Source: Xanthomonas hortorum
GTDB taxonomy: Bacteria > Pseudomonadota > Gammaproteobacteria > Xanthomonadales > Xanthomonadaceae
Reading direction: 5' to 3'
DNA length: 64,000 bases
Assembly: GCF_024339125.1 (NCBI RefSeq)
Contig: NZ_CP101417.1
Coordinates: forward strand, 4,909,001-4,973,000
Shown here: piece after piece, positions 34,388 to 42,505 of the stretch
Position numbering within the stretch: the stretch's first letter is position 1
Layout: each line of letters starts with the position of its first letter
Notes under the pieces: generated by a model
The model's database searches: none
What the model saw: the letters and a program-made list of their open reading frames with translations, nothing else
Told to the model about the DNA's origin: nothing
Position numbers and translations under genes: made by a program

Positions 34388-36208
34388 ATGATGACTCCCG
34401 CTTCCAGGCGATCCGCGCTGTGCTCGGCTGTGGCATTGGCGCTGTGTCTCTGCGCAGGTACCGCCACCGCCGTGGCGCAGCCGGCTACCACTACCCCGCC
34501 CTCTCCCAAGGCGAAACAGGGCGACGACCCGCTGTTCCGTTATCAATGGCATCTGCGCAATCAAGGCCAGCCGGTGTTCGGCGATGGCAGGCCGGTCGCG
34601 GGCGTAGATCTGGATGTCGACATCCTGCACGCGCTGGGCATCCGCGGCGCAGGCGTCAAGGTTGCGGTGATCGATGGCGGCCTGGAGATCGCACACCCGG
34701 ACCTGGTCGACAATATTGTCGCCAACGGCTCGCGCAATTTCCTGACCGGCTCCAACGACCCGACGCCACCAGCGAGCGAGATCGATAGCGACCATGGCAC
34801 CGCCGTGGCGGGCATCATTGCCGAGCGCGGGTGGAACGGGATCGGCGGACGTGGCGTTGCGCCGGAGGCCAAGCTGGCTGGCTTCAATGCAATTGCAGAG
34901 ACGGATGGCAGCAAGCAGTACGTCGACATTCGCTACGCCTGGGGCGACGGGCCGGAAGGGCGCGCCATGGAGGTGTTCAACAACAGTTGGGCCGGTGCGT
35001 CGCGCGCGTATCCCTACACCGAAGTCGACGAACAACAGTCGCTCGAAAGACTGATGCAGGCGCAGCGCGGCGGGAAAGGCGGGGTGTATGTCAAAGGCGC
35101 CGGCAATGACTTCTTTGCCCTTATCGAGAACGATGCACAAGGCAATCCGGTGGATCGCTGCGCAGACCAGACCCGCAAACTCGGTGTCGGCTGCGCACTG
35201 GCCAACACCGACCAGTTCAACAACCTGATGACCACGATCGTGGCCGGTGCCGTCAACGCCGATGGCGTGCGGGCGTCGTACTCATCTCCAGGCTCTGCGC
35301 TGTGGGTCTCCGGGCTGGGTGGCGAGTATGGGTTTCAGCGCGCCTTCGATCCGCACCCGGAAACGGCCCGGCCCTCTTATGGGCTCACCAACCTTCTGCC
35401 GCTGCGGCGCTTCTATAAGGCCGCAATCGTCACCACCGACCTCAGCGGCTGTGCAGCGGGCAACAACCGTGACCGTACCCGTCAGATGCAGAACGCGCTC
35501 GACAGCAGCCGCTCCAAGATCGATGCATCGTGTAATTACACCGCGCGCATGAGCGGCACCTCGGCGGCATCGCCCACCGTGGCGGGCGTGGCGGCGTTGA
35601 TGTTGGGCGCCAATCCGCAACTGACCCTGCGCGATGTCAAATACATCCTGGCCACCACCGCGACTCAGGTCGACCCGGCTCAACCCAAGGCCGTCTACAA
35701 CGGCACCGTGATCGACCCGGGTTGGGTCACCAATGCGGCGGGCCATCGTTTCAGCAACTGGTATGGCTTCGGGCTGGTCGACGCCGCTGCGGCTGTAGAA
35801 CGTGCAATGCACTTCACCTCGCTGCCCGCCCAGCAGGACACCAGCTGGAAAGCGTATGAAGGCAACAGCAGCACCATCGGGGGTGTCGCGGCACCGGCCA
35901 GGTTGTCACTCAACATCACCCAATCCTTCAAGGTGGAAGGCGTGCAACTGTATTTCTCGGCCACCCATAAGGACCCCAGTCACCTGCGCGTGGTGCTGGT
36001 GTCGCCCAGCGGCACGCGCAGCACGGTGATGACGCCGTTTTCCACACTCGATCAGGCCCCCGATGGAACCGTGGTCTGGCTGACATCGAGCAACGCCTTC
36101 CTGGACGAACCCTCGGCCGGGCGCTGGACCCTGGAGGTCGACGACATGCTCGCCGACAAGGGCAAGGAACAACTGGAGGAATTCGAAATGCGCGTGGTGG
36201 GTCACTGA
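34388..36208 (+). CDS. Kexin-like S8 serine protease with P domain (copy 2)
   Basis: The 606-residue paralogue of the product at 31892 is alignable along its whole length. The triad is Asp96 (AVIDGG), His136 (SDHGTAVAG) and Ser393 (SGTSAASP), with a G-A-G-N oxyanion Asn. It has a signal peptide, subtilase domain and C-terminal P domain (LRVVLVSPSGTRST, GRWTLEVDDM). As in copy 1, its stop is one base from a small secreted partner gene. Divergence between the copies is highest in the N-terminal leader and the loop after the oxyanion Asn, suggesting different substrates. Confidence 0.93.
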   Translation: MMTPASRRSALCSAVALALCLCAGTATAVAQPATTTPPSPKAKQGDDPLFRYQWHLRNQGQPVFGDGRPVAGVDLDVDILHALGIRGAGVKVAVIDGGLEIAHPDLVDNIVANGSRNFLTGSNDPTPPASEIDSDHGTAVAGIIAERGWNGIGGRGVAPEAKLAGFNAIAETDGSKQYVDIRYAWGDGPEGRAMEVFNNSWAGASRAYPYTEVDEQQSLERLMQAQRGGKGGVYVKGAGNDFFALIENDAQGNPVDRCADQTRKLGVGCALANTDQFNNLMTTIVAGAVNADGVRASYSSPGSALWVSGLGGEYGFQRAFDPHPETARPSYGLTNLLPLRRFYKAAIVTTDLSGCAAGNNRDRTRQMQNALDSSRSKIDASCNYTARMSGTSAASPTVAGVAALMLGANPQLTLRDVKYILATTATQVDPAQPKAVYNGTVIDPGWVTNAAGHRFSNWYGFGLVDAAAAVERAMHFTSLPAQQDTSWKAYEGNSSTIGGVAAPARLSLNITQSFKVEGVQLYFSATHKDPSHLRVVLVSPSGTRSTVMTPFSTLDQAPDGTVVWLTSSNAFLDEPSAGRWTLEVDDMLADKGKEQLEEFEMRVVGH

Positions 36209-36209
36209 C

Positions 36210-36803
36210 ATGAAGACATCCTTGCTCACTCTGTTCGTTGTCGTTGCAGCCGGCGTCTGCGCTCCCGCATCGGCGCAGCTGGTCGACAGCAAACGCCTGC
36301 ACGCTGCGGCGACCGGGCCGACCATCGCTGCAGGACGTACCAGCTTCCGGCTGATTCCCGGCGCAGTGGTCAGGCTGGCCGATGGCGCGCCTGCAACGAC
36401 CGCCGCACGTGCGGTGCCGGCGTCGCAAACCACCACAGACGCCCCGGTTGCACGCTTCGACCGCTACGCGATCTATCTCGATGCCGGCACGGCCGCACGC
36501 ACGGCCGCCGCGGTTCCGGCCGGGCAAGCCCCGCGCGTGGCCGCAGCGCTCGAAACCCGCAGCGGCCAACTGATCTTGCTAGGCTCCTCAATCAAACTGT
36601 TCAATACCACGCCCGCTATCGCCGGTGCATTGGCCACACGTACCGGTGGCACACTGGTCTATGCCTCGGCCATCGATGGCAGCGCGATGATCGGCTACGA
36701 CTCGGTGGCTACCGCGCTGAACAACTGCAGGCAGCTGCAGGGCAGCAAGGGCGTGGGAGCGATCATGCCCGAGGTGATTCCGCGGGCGGCACGGCCGTTG
36801 TAA
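36210..36803 (+). CDS. Small secreted partner of S8 protease (copy 2)
   Basis: The 197-residue protein has a signal peptide ending in A-S-A. It is the second member of the family described at 33675. Shared landmarks are H-A-A-A-T-G, F-R-L-I-P-G-A-V-V and T-G-G-T-L-V-Y-A-S-A-I-D-G-S-A. It is more Ala/Arg-rich than copy 1 and ends differently. Its fixed place directly after the protease stop in both modules implies a function tied to that protease. Confidence 0.85.
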   Translation: MKTSLLTLFVVVAAGVCAPASAQLVDSKRLHAAATGPTIAAGRTSFRLIPGAVVRLADGAPATTAARAVPASQTTTDAPVARFDRYAIYLDAGTAARTAAAVPAGQAPRVAAALETRSGQLILLGSSIKLFNTTPAIAGALATRTGGTLVYASAIDGSAMIGYDSVATALNNCRQLQGSKGVGAIMPEVIPRAARPL

Positions 36804-36900
36804 TGCGTCATTTATGATGCGGCCGTTATGAAGCGGCTGTGGTGACGCAGGCCACGCTGCAGCGATCGGGTTGCAGCGTGGTGCAATGGCGCAGCCCGGG

Positions 36901-37927
36901 TTACACCGGCAGCGGGCTGCGTTCGGCAAAGTGCCCGCGCCAATAGGGGTAGTACGGATACGGCGGTTCCACCGCACTCACCGCATCCAGGCGCGCACGC
37001 TGCTCCTGTGTCAGCGACCAACCGACCGCGCCCAGGTTCTGGCGCAGCTGCGCCTCGTCGCGCGCACCGATCAGCACCGTGCTCACGGTCGGCCGTTGCA
37101 GCAGCCAATTGATGGCAAGTTGCGGCACGCTGCGGCCGGTTTCTTCGGCAATGGCGTCGAGCACATCGACGATATCGAACAGGCGTTCGTCGCTGATCGC
37201 CGGGCCAGCGGCGGCAGTGGCATGGGCTGTGTTCCGGTAGCGGTTGGCCGCGGCGCAGTTTGCCGGTCAGCCGGCCCCAGCCCAGCGGGCTCCACACCAC
37301 CGCACCGATGCCCTGGTCGATGCCCAGCGGCATCAGCTCCCATTCGTAATCGCGCCCGGCCAGCGAGTAATAGGTCTGATTGGCGACGAAGCGGTTCCAG
37401 CCCTGCGCATCGGCCACCGCCAACGACTTCATCAGCTGCCAGCCGGCATAGTTGGACGCGCCCAGATAACGCACCTTGCCGGCGCGCACCAGCGCATCAA
37501 GCGTGGACAGGGTCTCTTCCATCGGCGTCATCGCATCGAAGGCATGCAGCTGCAGCAGGTCGATATAGTCGGTGCGCAGGCGTCGCAATGAAGCATCCAC
37601 TGCACGCAACAACCGGAAGCGCGAAGCGCCTGCATCGTTGGGCCCATCGCCTAACCGCAAACCGGTCTTGGTGGAGATGATCACCTGATCGCGGCGGCCC
37701 TGCAGTGCCTGACCGAGGATGTCCTCAGAAGCACCATCGGAATACACATCGGCGGTGTCGAACAGGTTAATGCCTGCCTCCAGACACAGATCGATCATGC
37801 GCCGTGCCTGCGCCACATCGGTGTCGCCCCATGCGGAAAACAGCGGCCCCTTGCCGCCAAAAGTGCCGGCACCCAGGCCAAGCACCGGCACCTTGAAACC
37901 GGAACGGCCGAGAAAACGTGTGTCCAT
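36901..37927 (-). pseudogene. Aldo/keto reductase, frameshifted
   Basis: The 5' two thirds encode a normal AKR (Asp57, Tyr62, Lys87, His128 as the catalytic tetrad) up to QPLPEHS at residue 234. Then the frame is lost: the continuation (HATAAAGPAISDERLFDIVD, then IGARDEAQLRQN) lies in another frame and ends at a TAA at 36901. The join at about 37220-37229 reads agcccatgcc. Relative to a typical AKR sequence, about five bases appear missing there. In the original frame translation runs on to 36812 with non-AKR sequence. It is probably a recent inactivation or a sequencing error, downstream of the MFS gene on the same strand. Confidence 0.85.
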
Positions 37928-37985
37928 TACATGCTCCTGGAAATCGAAAGAAACGCGCGCAGTGCCGGTCTATCGAAGGAGCGAA

Positions 37986-39197
37986 TCAACCCGCCTGCAC
38001 GCAAGCGGCTGGCGCGTTCGCCTGACGACGCTGCAGATGCACGCTCCACAACGCGATGCCCAAGCCGACGGCGGTGAGCAATGCGGCAACCCACGGCGTC
38101 GCCACCAGCCCGGCGCGCGTGGCGATGACCAGCCCGCCCAGCCACGCACCCAGTGCATTGCCCAGATTGAACGCGGCGATATTGAGGCTGGAGGCCAGGT
38201 TCTGGCCGGCGCCGCGCGCATGCTCCAGCACACGCAACTGCAGCGGCGCCACGGTGGCGAACGCGGCCACGCCCAACAGGCCGACGAACATCACCATGGC
38301 GATCTTGCTGTGCAGGAAAAAGCCCATCGCACCGAGCACCACCACCAAAGCGGCCAGGCTGCCCAGCAAGGTCGCGGTGGGGCGCCGATCGGCCAGGCGA
38401 CCGCCCAGCAGATTGCCGACGATCATGCCCATGCCGAACACCAACAACACCGGCGACACCGCCGCCTGCGCGAAGCCGGTGACATCCACCAGCAGTGGCT
38501 GGATATAGGTAAACACCGCAAACACACCGGCATAGCCGATCACCGTCATCGCCAATGCCAGCAGCACCTGACCGCGTGCCAGCACCGCCACTTCCTGCCG
38601 CCACGGCACCGGCACGGCAGCGCCCGCAGCCGCCGGCACCCACAGCGCCACCGCAGCCGTGGCCAACACGCCGATCACCGTCACTGCCCAAAACGTCGCG
38701 CGCCAGCCCAACTGCAGCCCCAGCCACGCGCCAGCCGGCACGCCCAGCAAGGTGGCGACGGTGAGACCGGCAAACATCAGCGAAATCGCCGAGGCGCGGC
38801 GGTCGGCCGGCACCAGCGAGGTCGCCACCACCGCGCCCACGCCGAAGAAGGTGCCGTGGGCGAGCGAGGTCAGCACGCGTGCGGCCATCAGACTGGCGTA
38901 ATCGGGCGCCAGCGCGCAGGCCACGTTGCCCAGGGTGAAGATCGCCATCAGCCCGACCAGCACCGCCTTGCGCGGTAGCCGCGCACTGGCCAGGGTCAGC
39001 ACCGGCGCGCCGACGAACACGCCCAGCGCGTATCCGCTGATCAACAGGCCGGCGGCGGTCAGCGACACATTCAGATCGGTGGCCACCTGCTGCAGCAAGC
39101 CCATGATCACGAACTCGGTGGTGCCGATGCCGAACGCACCGATGGTCAGCGCGAGCAGCGCCGGAGGAAAACGGGAAGAACGCATGGAAGCGGACAT
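37986..39197 (-). CDS. MFS exporter (AraJ/YdhP-type DHA1)
   Basis: The 403-residue protein (ATG at 39197 preferred; 39185 or 39224 possible) has 12 hydrophobic helices. The DHA1 pattern begins LALTIGAFGIGTTEFVIMGL, a signature of arabinose/purine-nucleoside efflux proteins (AraJ, NepI, YdhP). Loop 2-3 motif A is present as R-L-P-R-K-A-V-L. It precedes the broken AKR gene by 58 nt and is divergent from a LysR gene that probably regulates both. Confidence 0.88.
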   Translation of the reverse strand: MSASMRSSRFPPALLALTIGAFGIGTTEFVIMGLLQQVATDLNVSLTAAGLLISGYALGVFVGAPVLTLASARLPRKAVLVGLMAIFTLGNVACALAPDYASLMAARVLTSLAHGTFFGVGAVVATSLVPADRRASAISLMFAGLTVATLLGVPAGAWLGLQLGWRATFWAVTVIGVLATAAVALWVPAAAGAAVPVPWRQEVAVLARGQVLLALAMTVIGYAGVFAVFTYIQPLLVDVTGFAQAAVSPVLLVFGMGMIVGNLLGGRLADRRPTATLLGSLAALVVVLGAMGFFLHSKIAMVMFVGLLGVAAFATVAPLQLRVLEHARGAGQNLASSLNIAAFNLGNALGAWLGGLVIATRAGLVATPWVAALLTAVGLGIALWSVHLQRRQANAPAACVQAG

Positions 39198-39297
39198 GGG
39201 GGTGGGCCAAGGAGGACTGCGCACAGCCTGCGCCGCTGCGTCTTTCTTAAAAACCCCTACTATCTAGATTCACTATCAACGCAACATTGAGAATCGT
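39198..39297. promoter_or_regulatory. MFS/LysR divergent promoter region
   Basis: The 100 bases separate the MFS start from the LysR start. Two copies of ACTATC, 13 bases apart, occur at about 39258-39278 around tctaga, an arrangement compatible with LysR dimers. This is candidate operator evidence only. Confidence 0.35.
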
Positions 39298-40212
39298 ATG
39301 GACCGTCTCGGCGACATCGCCCTGTTCCTGCGCGTGCTCGACGCCGGCTCGATCACCGCCGGCGCGCGAAGCCTGGATCTGTCCGTGGCCGTGGCCAGCC
39401 AGCGCCTCAAACGGCTCGAACGCGATCTGGGCGTGCGCCTGCTGCACCGGACCACGCGCCGCCTGCACCCCACCGCAGAAGGCCAGCAACTGGCCGAACG
39501 CGGCCGCGTGCTGGTGGAAGATCTGGATGCGCTGGCCGACGATCTGCGCGAGAGTGCGCACGATGTCGGCGGCACCTTGCGGGTGACGCTGTCGGCCTCG
39601 TTCGGTCGGCAATACGTCTCGCCGTTGCTGCCGGAGTTCCAGGCCCGCCATCCACGGGTGCGCATCAGTGCGCACCTGAGCGACGATCTGGTGGATCTGG
39701 TCAAGCAAGGCTTCGATCTGGCGATCCGCATCGGGACGTTGGACGACTCCGGGCTGGTGGCGCGGCGCATCGCCGACAACCGCCGCACCCTCGCCGCCTC
39801 GCCGGACTATCTGCGCCGCCACGGTACCCCGCGCACGCCGGACGATCTCGCCGGGCATGCCGGCGTGCTGTTGATGGGCCGCGACGGCCGCCAGGACGTC
39901 TGGACGCTGCAGACGCCCGAAGGCGGCCTGGTGCGGGTGCGCATGCAGAGCCGCTTCGAGAGCAACTTCGGCGAGCTGATCCGCGATGCGGTGCTCGCCG
40001 GCCAGGGCATCGCGCTGCATTCGTACTGGCATATCGCCGATGAGCTGCGCGCCGGCAGCCTGGTCGCAGTGATGCCGGATTACCCACCGCCCACCTCGCA
40101 GATCAGCGCGGTGATGCCGGCACGCCAGCTGCAACCGCCGCGCGTGCGCGCGTTCGTGGAGTTTCTGCTGGAGCGCCTGGGCGAGGTGCCGCCGTGGGAG
40201 ACAGGTGGTTGA
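39298..40212 (+). CDS. LysR-type regulator of the MFS/AKR unit
   Basis: The 304-residue protein has an N-terminal HTH (ALFLRVLDAGSITAGARSLD, then SVAVASQRLKRLERDLGVRL) and a substrate-binding domain (LRVTLSASFGRQYVSPLLPE onward). It belongs to the AaeR/CrgA-like LysR subset. It is divergent from the MFS gene, so it likely activates or represses that operon. A composite palindromic element starts 136 bases after its stop. Confidence 0.9.
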   Translation: MDRLGDIALFLRVLDAGSITAGARSLDLSVAVASQRLKRLERDLGVRLLHRTTRRLHPTAEGQQLAERGRVLVEDLDALADDLRESAHDVGGTLRVTLSASFGRQYVSPLLPEFQARHPRVRISAHLSDDLVDLVKQGFDLAIRIGTLDDSGLVARRIADNRRTLAASPDYLRRHGTPRTPDDLAGHAGVLLMGRDGRQDVWTLQTPEGGLVRVRMQSRFESNFGELIRDAVLAGQGIALHSYWHIADELRAGSLVAVMPDYPPPTSQISAVMPARQLQPPRVRAFVEFLLERLGEVPPWETGG

Positions 40213-40371
40213 ACGCGAGCGCCGCGGCCGCCTGGCCAATGCTGGCTGCGTGCGGATCGATGTGTGCTGGCAGGGCCGAATGCATTCCAACAATCGCAGC
40301 CTTGCACTCGCCTTGGGAGGTGATCGAACGGTGTGGATTGGTTGGTTGTAGAGCGGCTGATTTGCGGGTTT

Positions 40372-40551
40372 GCTGCAGGGCCCTTGCCCGTCCACCATCG
40401 CGGGACACGCCGCAAGTACGTTCTTGTACGGCATCAATGCCGCATGATGATCTGTGGCCTGGCTGCAGAGCCCTTGCCCGCCTACCATCGCGGGACACGC
40501 CGCAAGTACGTTCTTGTACGGCATCAATGCCGCATGATGATCTGTGGCCTA
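40372..40551. repeat. Two 90-bp tandem direct repeats within element 1
   Basis: Each unit runs from gctgcag (40372; 40462) to the next, with only a few base differences. The units resemble the left half of module A up to the conserved core cgccgcaagtacgt, then switch to a short hairpin ggcatcaatgcc and a spacer gatgatctgtggcct. A third start at 40552 continues into the intact A module. Confidence 0.9.
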
Positions 40552-40558
40552 GCTGCAG

Positions 40559-40666
40559 GGCCCTTGCCCGCCCACCATCGCGGGACACGCCGCAAGTACG
40601 TCCATGTAGGCTCTTACGCGGCATCCATGCCGCGTAAGGTCCCGCGACGGTGGGCGGGCAAGGACC
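40559..40666. repeat. Palindromic module A, element 1
   Basis: This is a 108-bp hairpin module. Outer arms cccttgcccgcccaccatcg (40561-40580) and cggtgggcgggcaagg pair nearly perfectly. The inner stem is cttacgcggcat/atgccgcgtaag (40613-40638). An unpaired-looking core cgccgcaagtacgtccatg lies on one side only, so the structure is asymmetrical. Confidence 0.85.
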
Positions 40667-40718
40667 AGTCGAGATGGTCGGTGTGCATGTTTTCAAGCGG
40701 CAGCAAACTGTCTGGTGC

Positions 40719-40817
40719 GGTGTCCTCGCCGATTGCGGGACCGTGTGGCGGCATGGATGCCGCCACCGAGCCTACATGGACGTACTTGCGGCGTGTCCCG
40801 CGAGCGGCGAGGACACC
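40719..40817. repeat. Palindromic module B, element 1
   Basis: This is a 99-bp hairpin module with outer arms ggtgtcctcgcc and ggcgaggacacc and inner stem gtggcggcat/atgccgccac. The one-sided core tacatggacgtacttgcgg is the reverse complement of the core in module A. The inner architecture is therefore shared while the outer arms are unrelated. Confidence 0.85.
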
Positions 40818-40996
40818 GCGCACTCGACCAACCAAGCTTTTGATCGCAGCTAAAACGGCGCCGCGACTTAAAACCTCTGTACTTGATCTCTGCACTTCAT
40901 TCGTCAACATCTCTGCACTTCATTCGTCAACAAAGGCGAGTGTGCCCAGCATTCGCGGCCATCGATGCAGCGTGCCAGAGGCCTGACTAGCCGCTC

Positions 40997-41200
40997 TTAG
41001 CGGCCGGCACGCAACAGACGCTTGTGCAATCCGCGCCGCTGCGCGTCGCTGAGCAGATGCCCATGGGTGGTCAACAATCCCAGGATCTGCTGATGCGCCT
41101 GTTCGGTGCGTCGGGCCAGTTCAGCGCTGGCGGCAGCTTCGATCGCCTTCCAGTCGGCGGGACTCGTTGGCGCGGGGATGGTCGAACGTTGTGCGGGCAT
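40997..41200 (-). CDS. Small hypothetical protein, stop codon within repeat end
   Basis: The 67-residue reading frame from ATG 41200 (a GTG at 41215 is the alternative) encodes a helical, charged protein: WKAIEAAASAELARRTEQAH, then GLLTTHGHLLSDAQRRGLHK. No family is recognised. The TAA stop at 40997-40999 is part of the terminal repeat of element 1, so the natural C-terminus may have been set by that element. Confidence 0.55.
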   Translation of the reverse strand: MPAQRSTIPAPTSPADWKAIEAAASAELARRTEQAHQQILGLLTTHGHLLSDAQRRGLHKRLLRAGR

Positions 41201-41467
41201 GGGCGACACGATCACGGAAACAGGCGCTCATGATACGGCGAGTGCGTGAGCGCTCTATCAGCGCCGGCGGCCCTGCCCTTCAGCGGCGCGCGCACTCGGG
41301 GCCGGACAGCAGGTGTGGGACACGCCAACTGAAAGGATGCCGCGTTGCGGCTCGCGAGGTCTGCGCGATCGACCACGCAAGAGCGGCGTGCTCGCGTCGC
41401 TTGCAATGCGAACTGCTGTACCACCTGATGGCCGATCAGGCCGATGCGCTGGTGGGTCAGATAGCCA

Positions 41468-41842
41468 TCACCGATGTGGCGCCGGTTCACCGATAGAAAG
41501 GAAGCAATCGAGCGTGTGTTCCAGCTCCGCGAAGGTGCACACCGTGCTGGACGCCACCATCGCACTGCGATCGCGGCAATTGAGCATCGCCACCACCTGC
41601 GCCGGTCGGTGATCACCCGGATACTTCCGTAGCGTCAGCTCGACTGCAACATCGCTGTGCCAGTGCGCCGTCTCCAACGACCAGCACGGATTGTCGAACC
41701 TCAGCAGCACCGTGCCAGCGCGTACATCGACGATCTGCGGGGTTTCCACCCACAGCGACATCCGCGCTTCCCATGCTGTGACCTCGATGCGGTAGCTGCC
41801 CAACGGCGATTGTCGCCAGGCCGTGGCATCGCCGACCGTCAC
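41468..41842 (-). CDS. Hypothetical protein downstream of cupin gene
   Basis: The 124-residue reading frame with GTG start at 41842 lies one base after the cupin stop. Trp/His-rich sequence such as [16 protein letters not shown] and [20 protein letters not shown] looks like a folded cytosolic protein. There is no signal peptide and I do not recognise the family. The tight spacing suggests co-expression with the cupin protein. Confidence 0.65.
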   Translation of the reverse strand: MTVGDATAWRQSPLGSYRIEVTAWEARMSLWVETPQIVDVRAGTVLLRFDNPCWSLETAHWHSDVAVELTLRKYPGDHRPAQVVAMLNCRDRSAMVASSTVCTFAELEHTLDCFLSIGEPAPHR

Positions 41843-41843
41843 C

Positions 41844-42317
41844 TCACTGCGCCGCGTACTGCGCGTCGCTGACCTGTTCCAGCCAGGTCACCGGCGAGCC
41901 GTCCTGTGCCTCGGCGATGGCGATATGCGACATCGCCACCGTCGCGTTGGCGCCGTGCCAGTGCTTGACGCCCGGCGGAATCCACACGATGTCGCCGGGG
42001 CGGATCTCCTGCGCCGGCTTTCCCCACTCCTGCACACGCCCGGCACCGGCGGTGACGATCAGCGTCTGACCCAACGGATGGGTGTGCCAGGCAGTACGCG
42101 CGCCCGGCTCGAAGGTCACCGTGGCACCGCCCACCCGCGCTGGCGCATCGGTCTGGAATGGCGCATCGATACGCACCTTGCCGGTGAAATACTCGGCCGG
42201 GCCGACTGCAGAGGCCACGCCACCGGCCTTGCTCACCCTGATTGCTTGTTGCTCTTCACCACCGGGCGTGACGGCGGCCATCATCGACAGCGACATCGCA
42301 GTTGCGAACAGATTCAT
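41844..42317 (-). CDS. Secreted cupin-fold protein
   Basis: The ATG at 42317 follows AAGGAGCACTGCA. The 157-residue product has a short signal-like leader ([16 protein letters not shown]) and a single cupin barrel. Cupin motif 1 is [16 protein letters not shown] and motif 2 is [15 protein letters not shown], keeping the His-His-Glu/Gln and His metal ligands. It resembles the carboxymuconolactone-associated and quercetin-dioxygenase-like cupins of periplasmic redox loci. It is divergent from a LysR gene, its likely regulator. Confidence 0.87.
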   Translation of the reverse strand: MNLFATAMSLSMMAAVTPGGEEQQAIRVSKAGGVASAVGPAEYFTGKVRIDAPFQTDAPARVGGATVTFEPGARTAWHTHPLGQTLIVTAGAGRVQEWGKPAQEIRPGDIVWIPPGVKHWHGANATVAMSHIAIAEAQDGSPVTWLEQVSDAQYAAQ

Positions 42318-42505
42318 TGCAGTGCTCCTTGATCCAGTGCCTGAACTGTAGCGCGCATGCGTACACCGACTACTCACCCGATTGCGCATGCACCTAGAAA
42401 CACAGCGCATCAATGCGGGCAATGCACTCGGATTTGAAGCCATCACGTACCATCACGCATGATGCAGCCGCATGAATGGCATGCCTGACGTCGGCATTCG
42501 CATCG

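Larger units (their letters stand above)
40349..40999. repeat. Composite palindromic element 1 (A+B, with TIRs)
   Basis: The terminal inverted repeats are tagagcggctga (40349-40360) and, at the other end, tagccgctctta (40988-40999). Inside lie two 90-bp direct repeats, one A module (40559-40666), a linker gtcgagatggtcggtgtgca, one B module (40719-40817) and an AT-richer tail. It sits between the convergent LysR gene (ends 40212) and a small minus-strand gene whose stop codon is inside the right terminal repeat. There is no transposase gene and no credible ORF. Confidence 0.85.

Noticed and set aside
36901-37164. C-terminal AKR fragment as a separate 87-codon gene
   Set aside because: It continues the upstream AKR after a frameshift and has no RBS of its own, so it is included in the pseudogene.
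40372-40600. Tandem repeats considered as a CRISPR array
   Set aside because: Units are 90 bp and nearly identical along their whole length, with no spacer variation and no cas genes.
40333-40986. Open frames through palindromic element 1 (for example 217 codons on plus)
   Set aside because: The peptide merely repeats because the DNA repeats; no start signal, no domain, and similar frames appear in every copy on both strands.
41167-41616. Overlapping small frames on both strands between the 67-aa gene and the cupin-associated gene
   Set aside because: Arg/Ala-rich shadows without motif; the only convincing frame nearby is 41468-41842 on minus.
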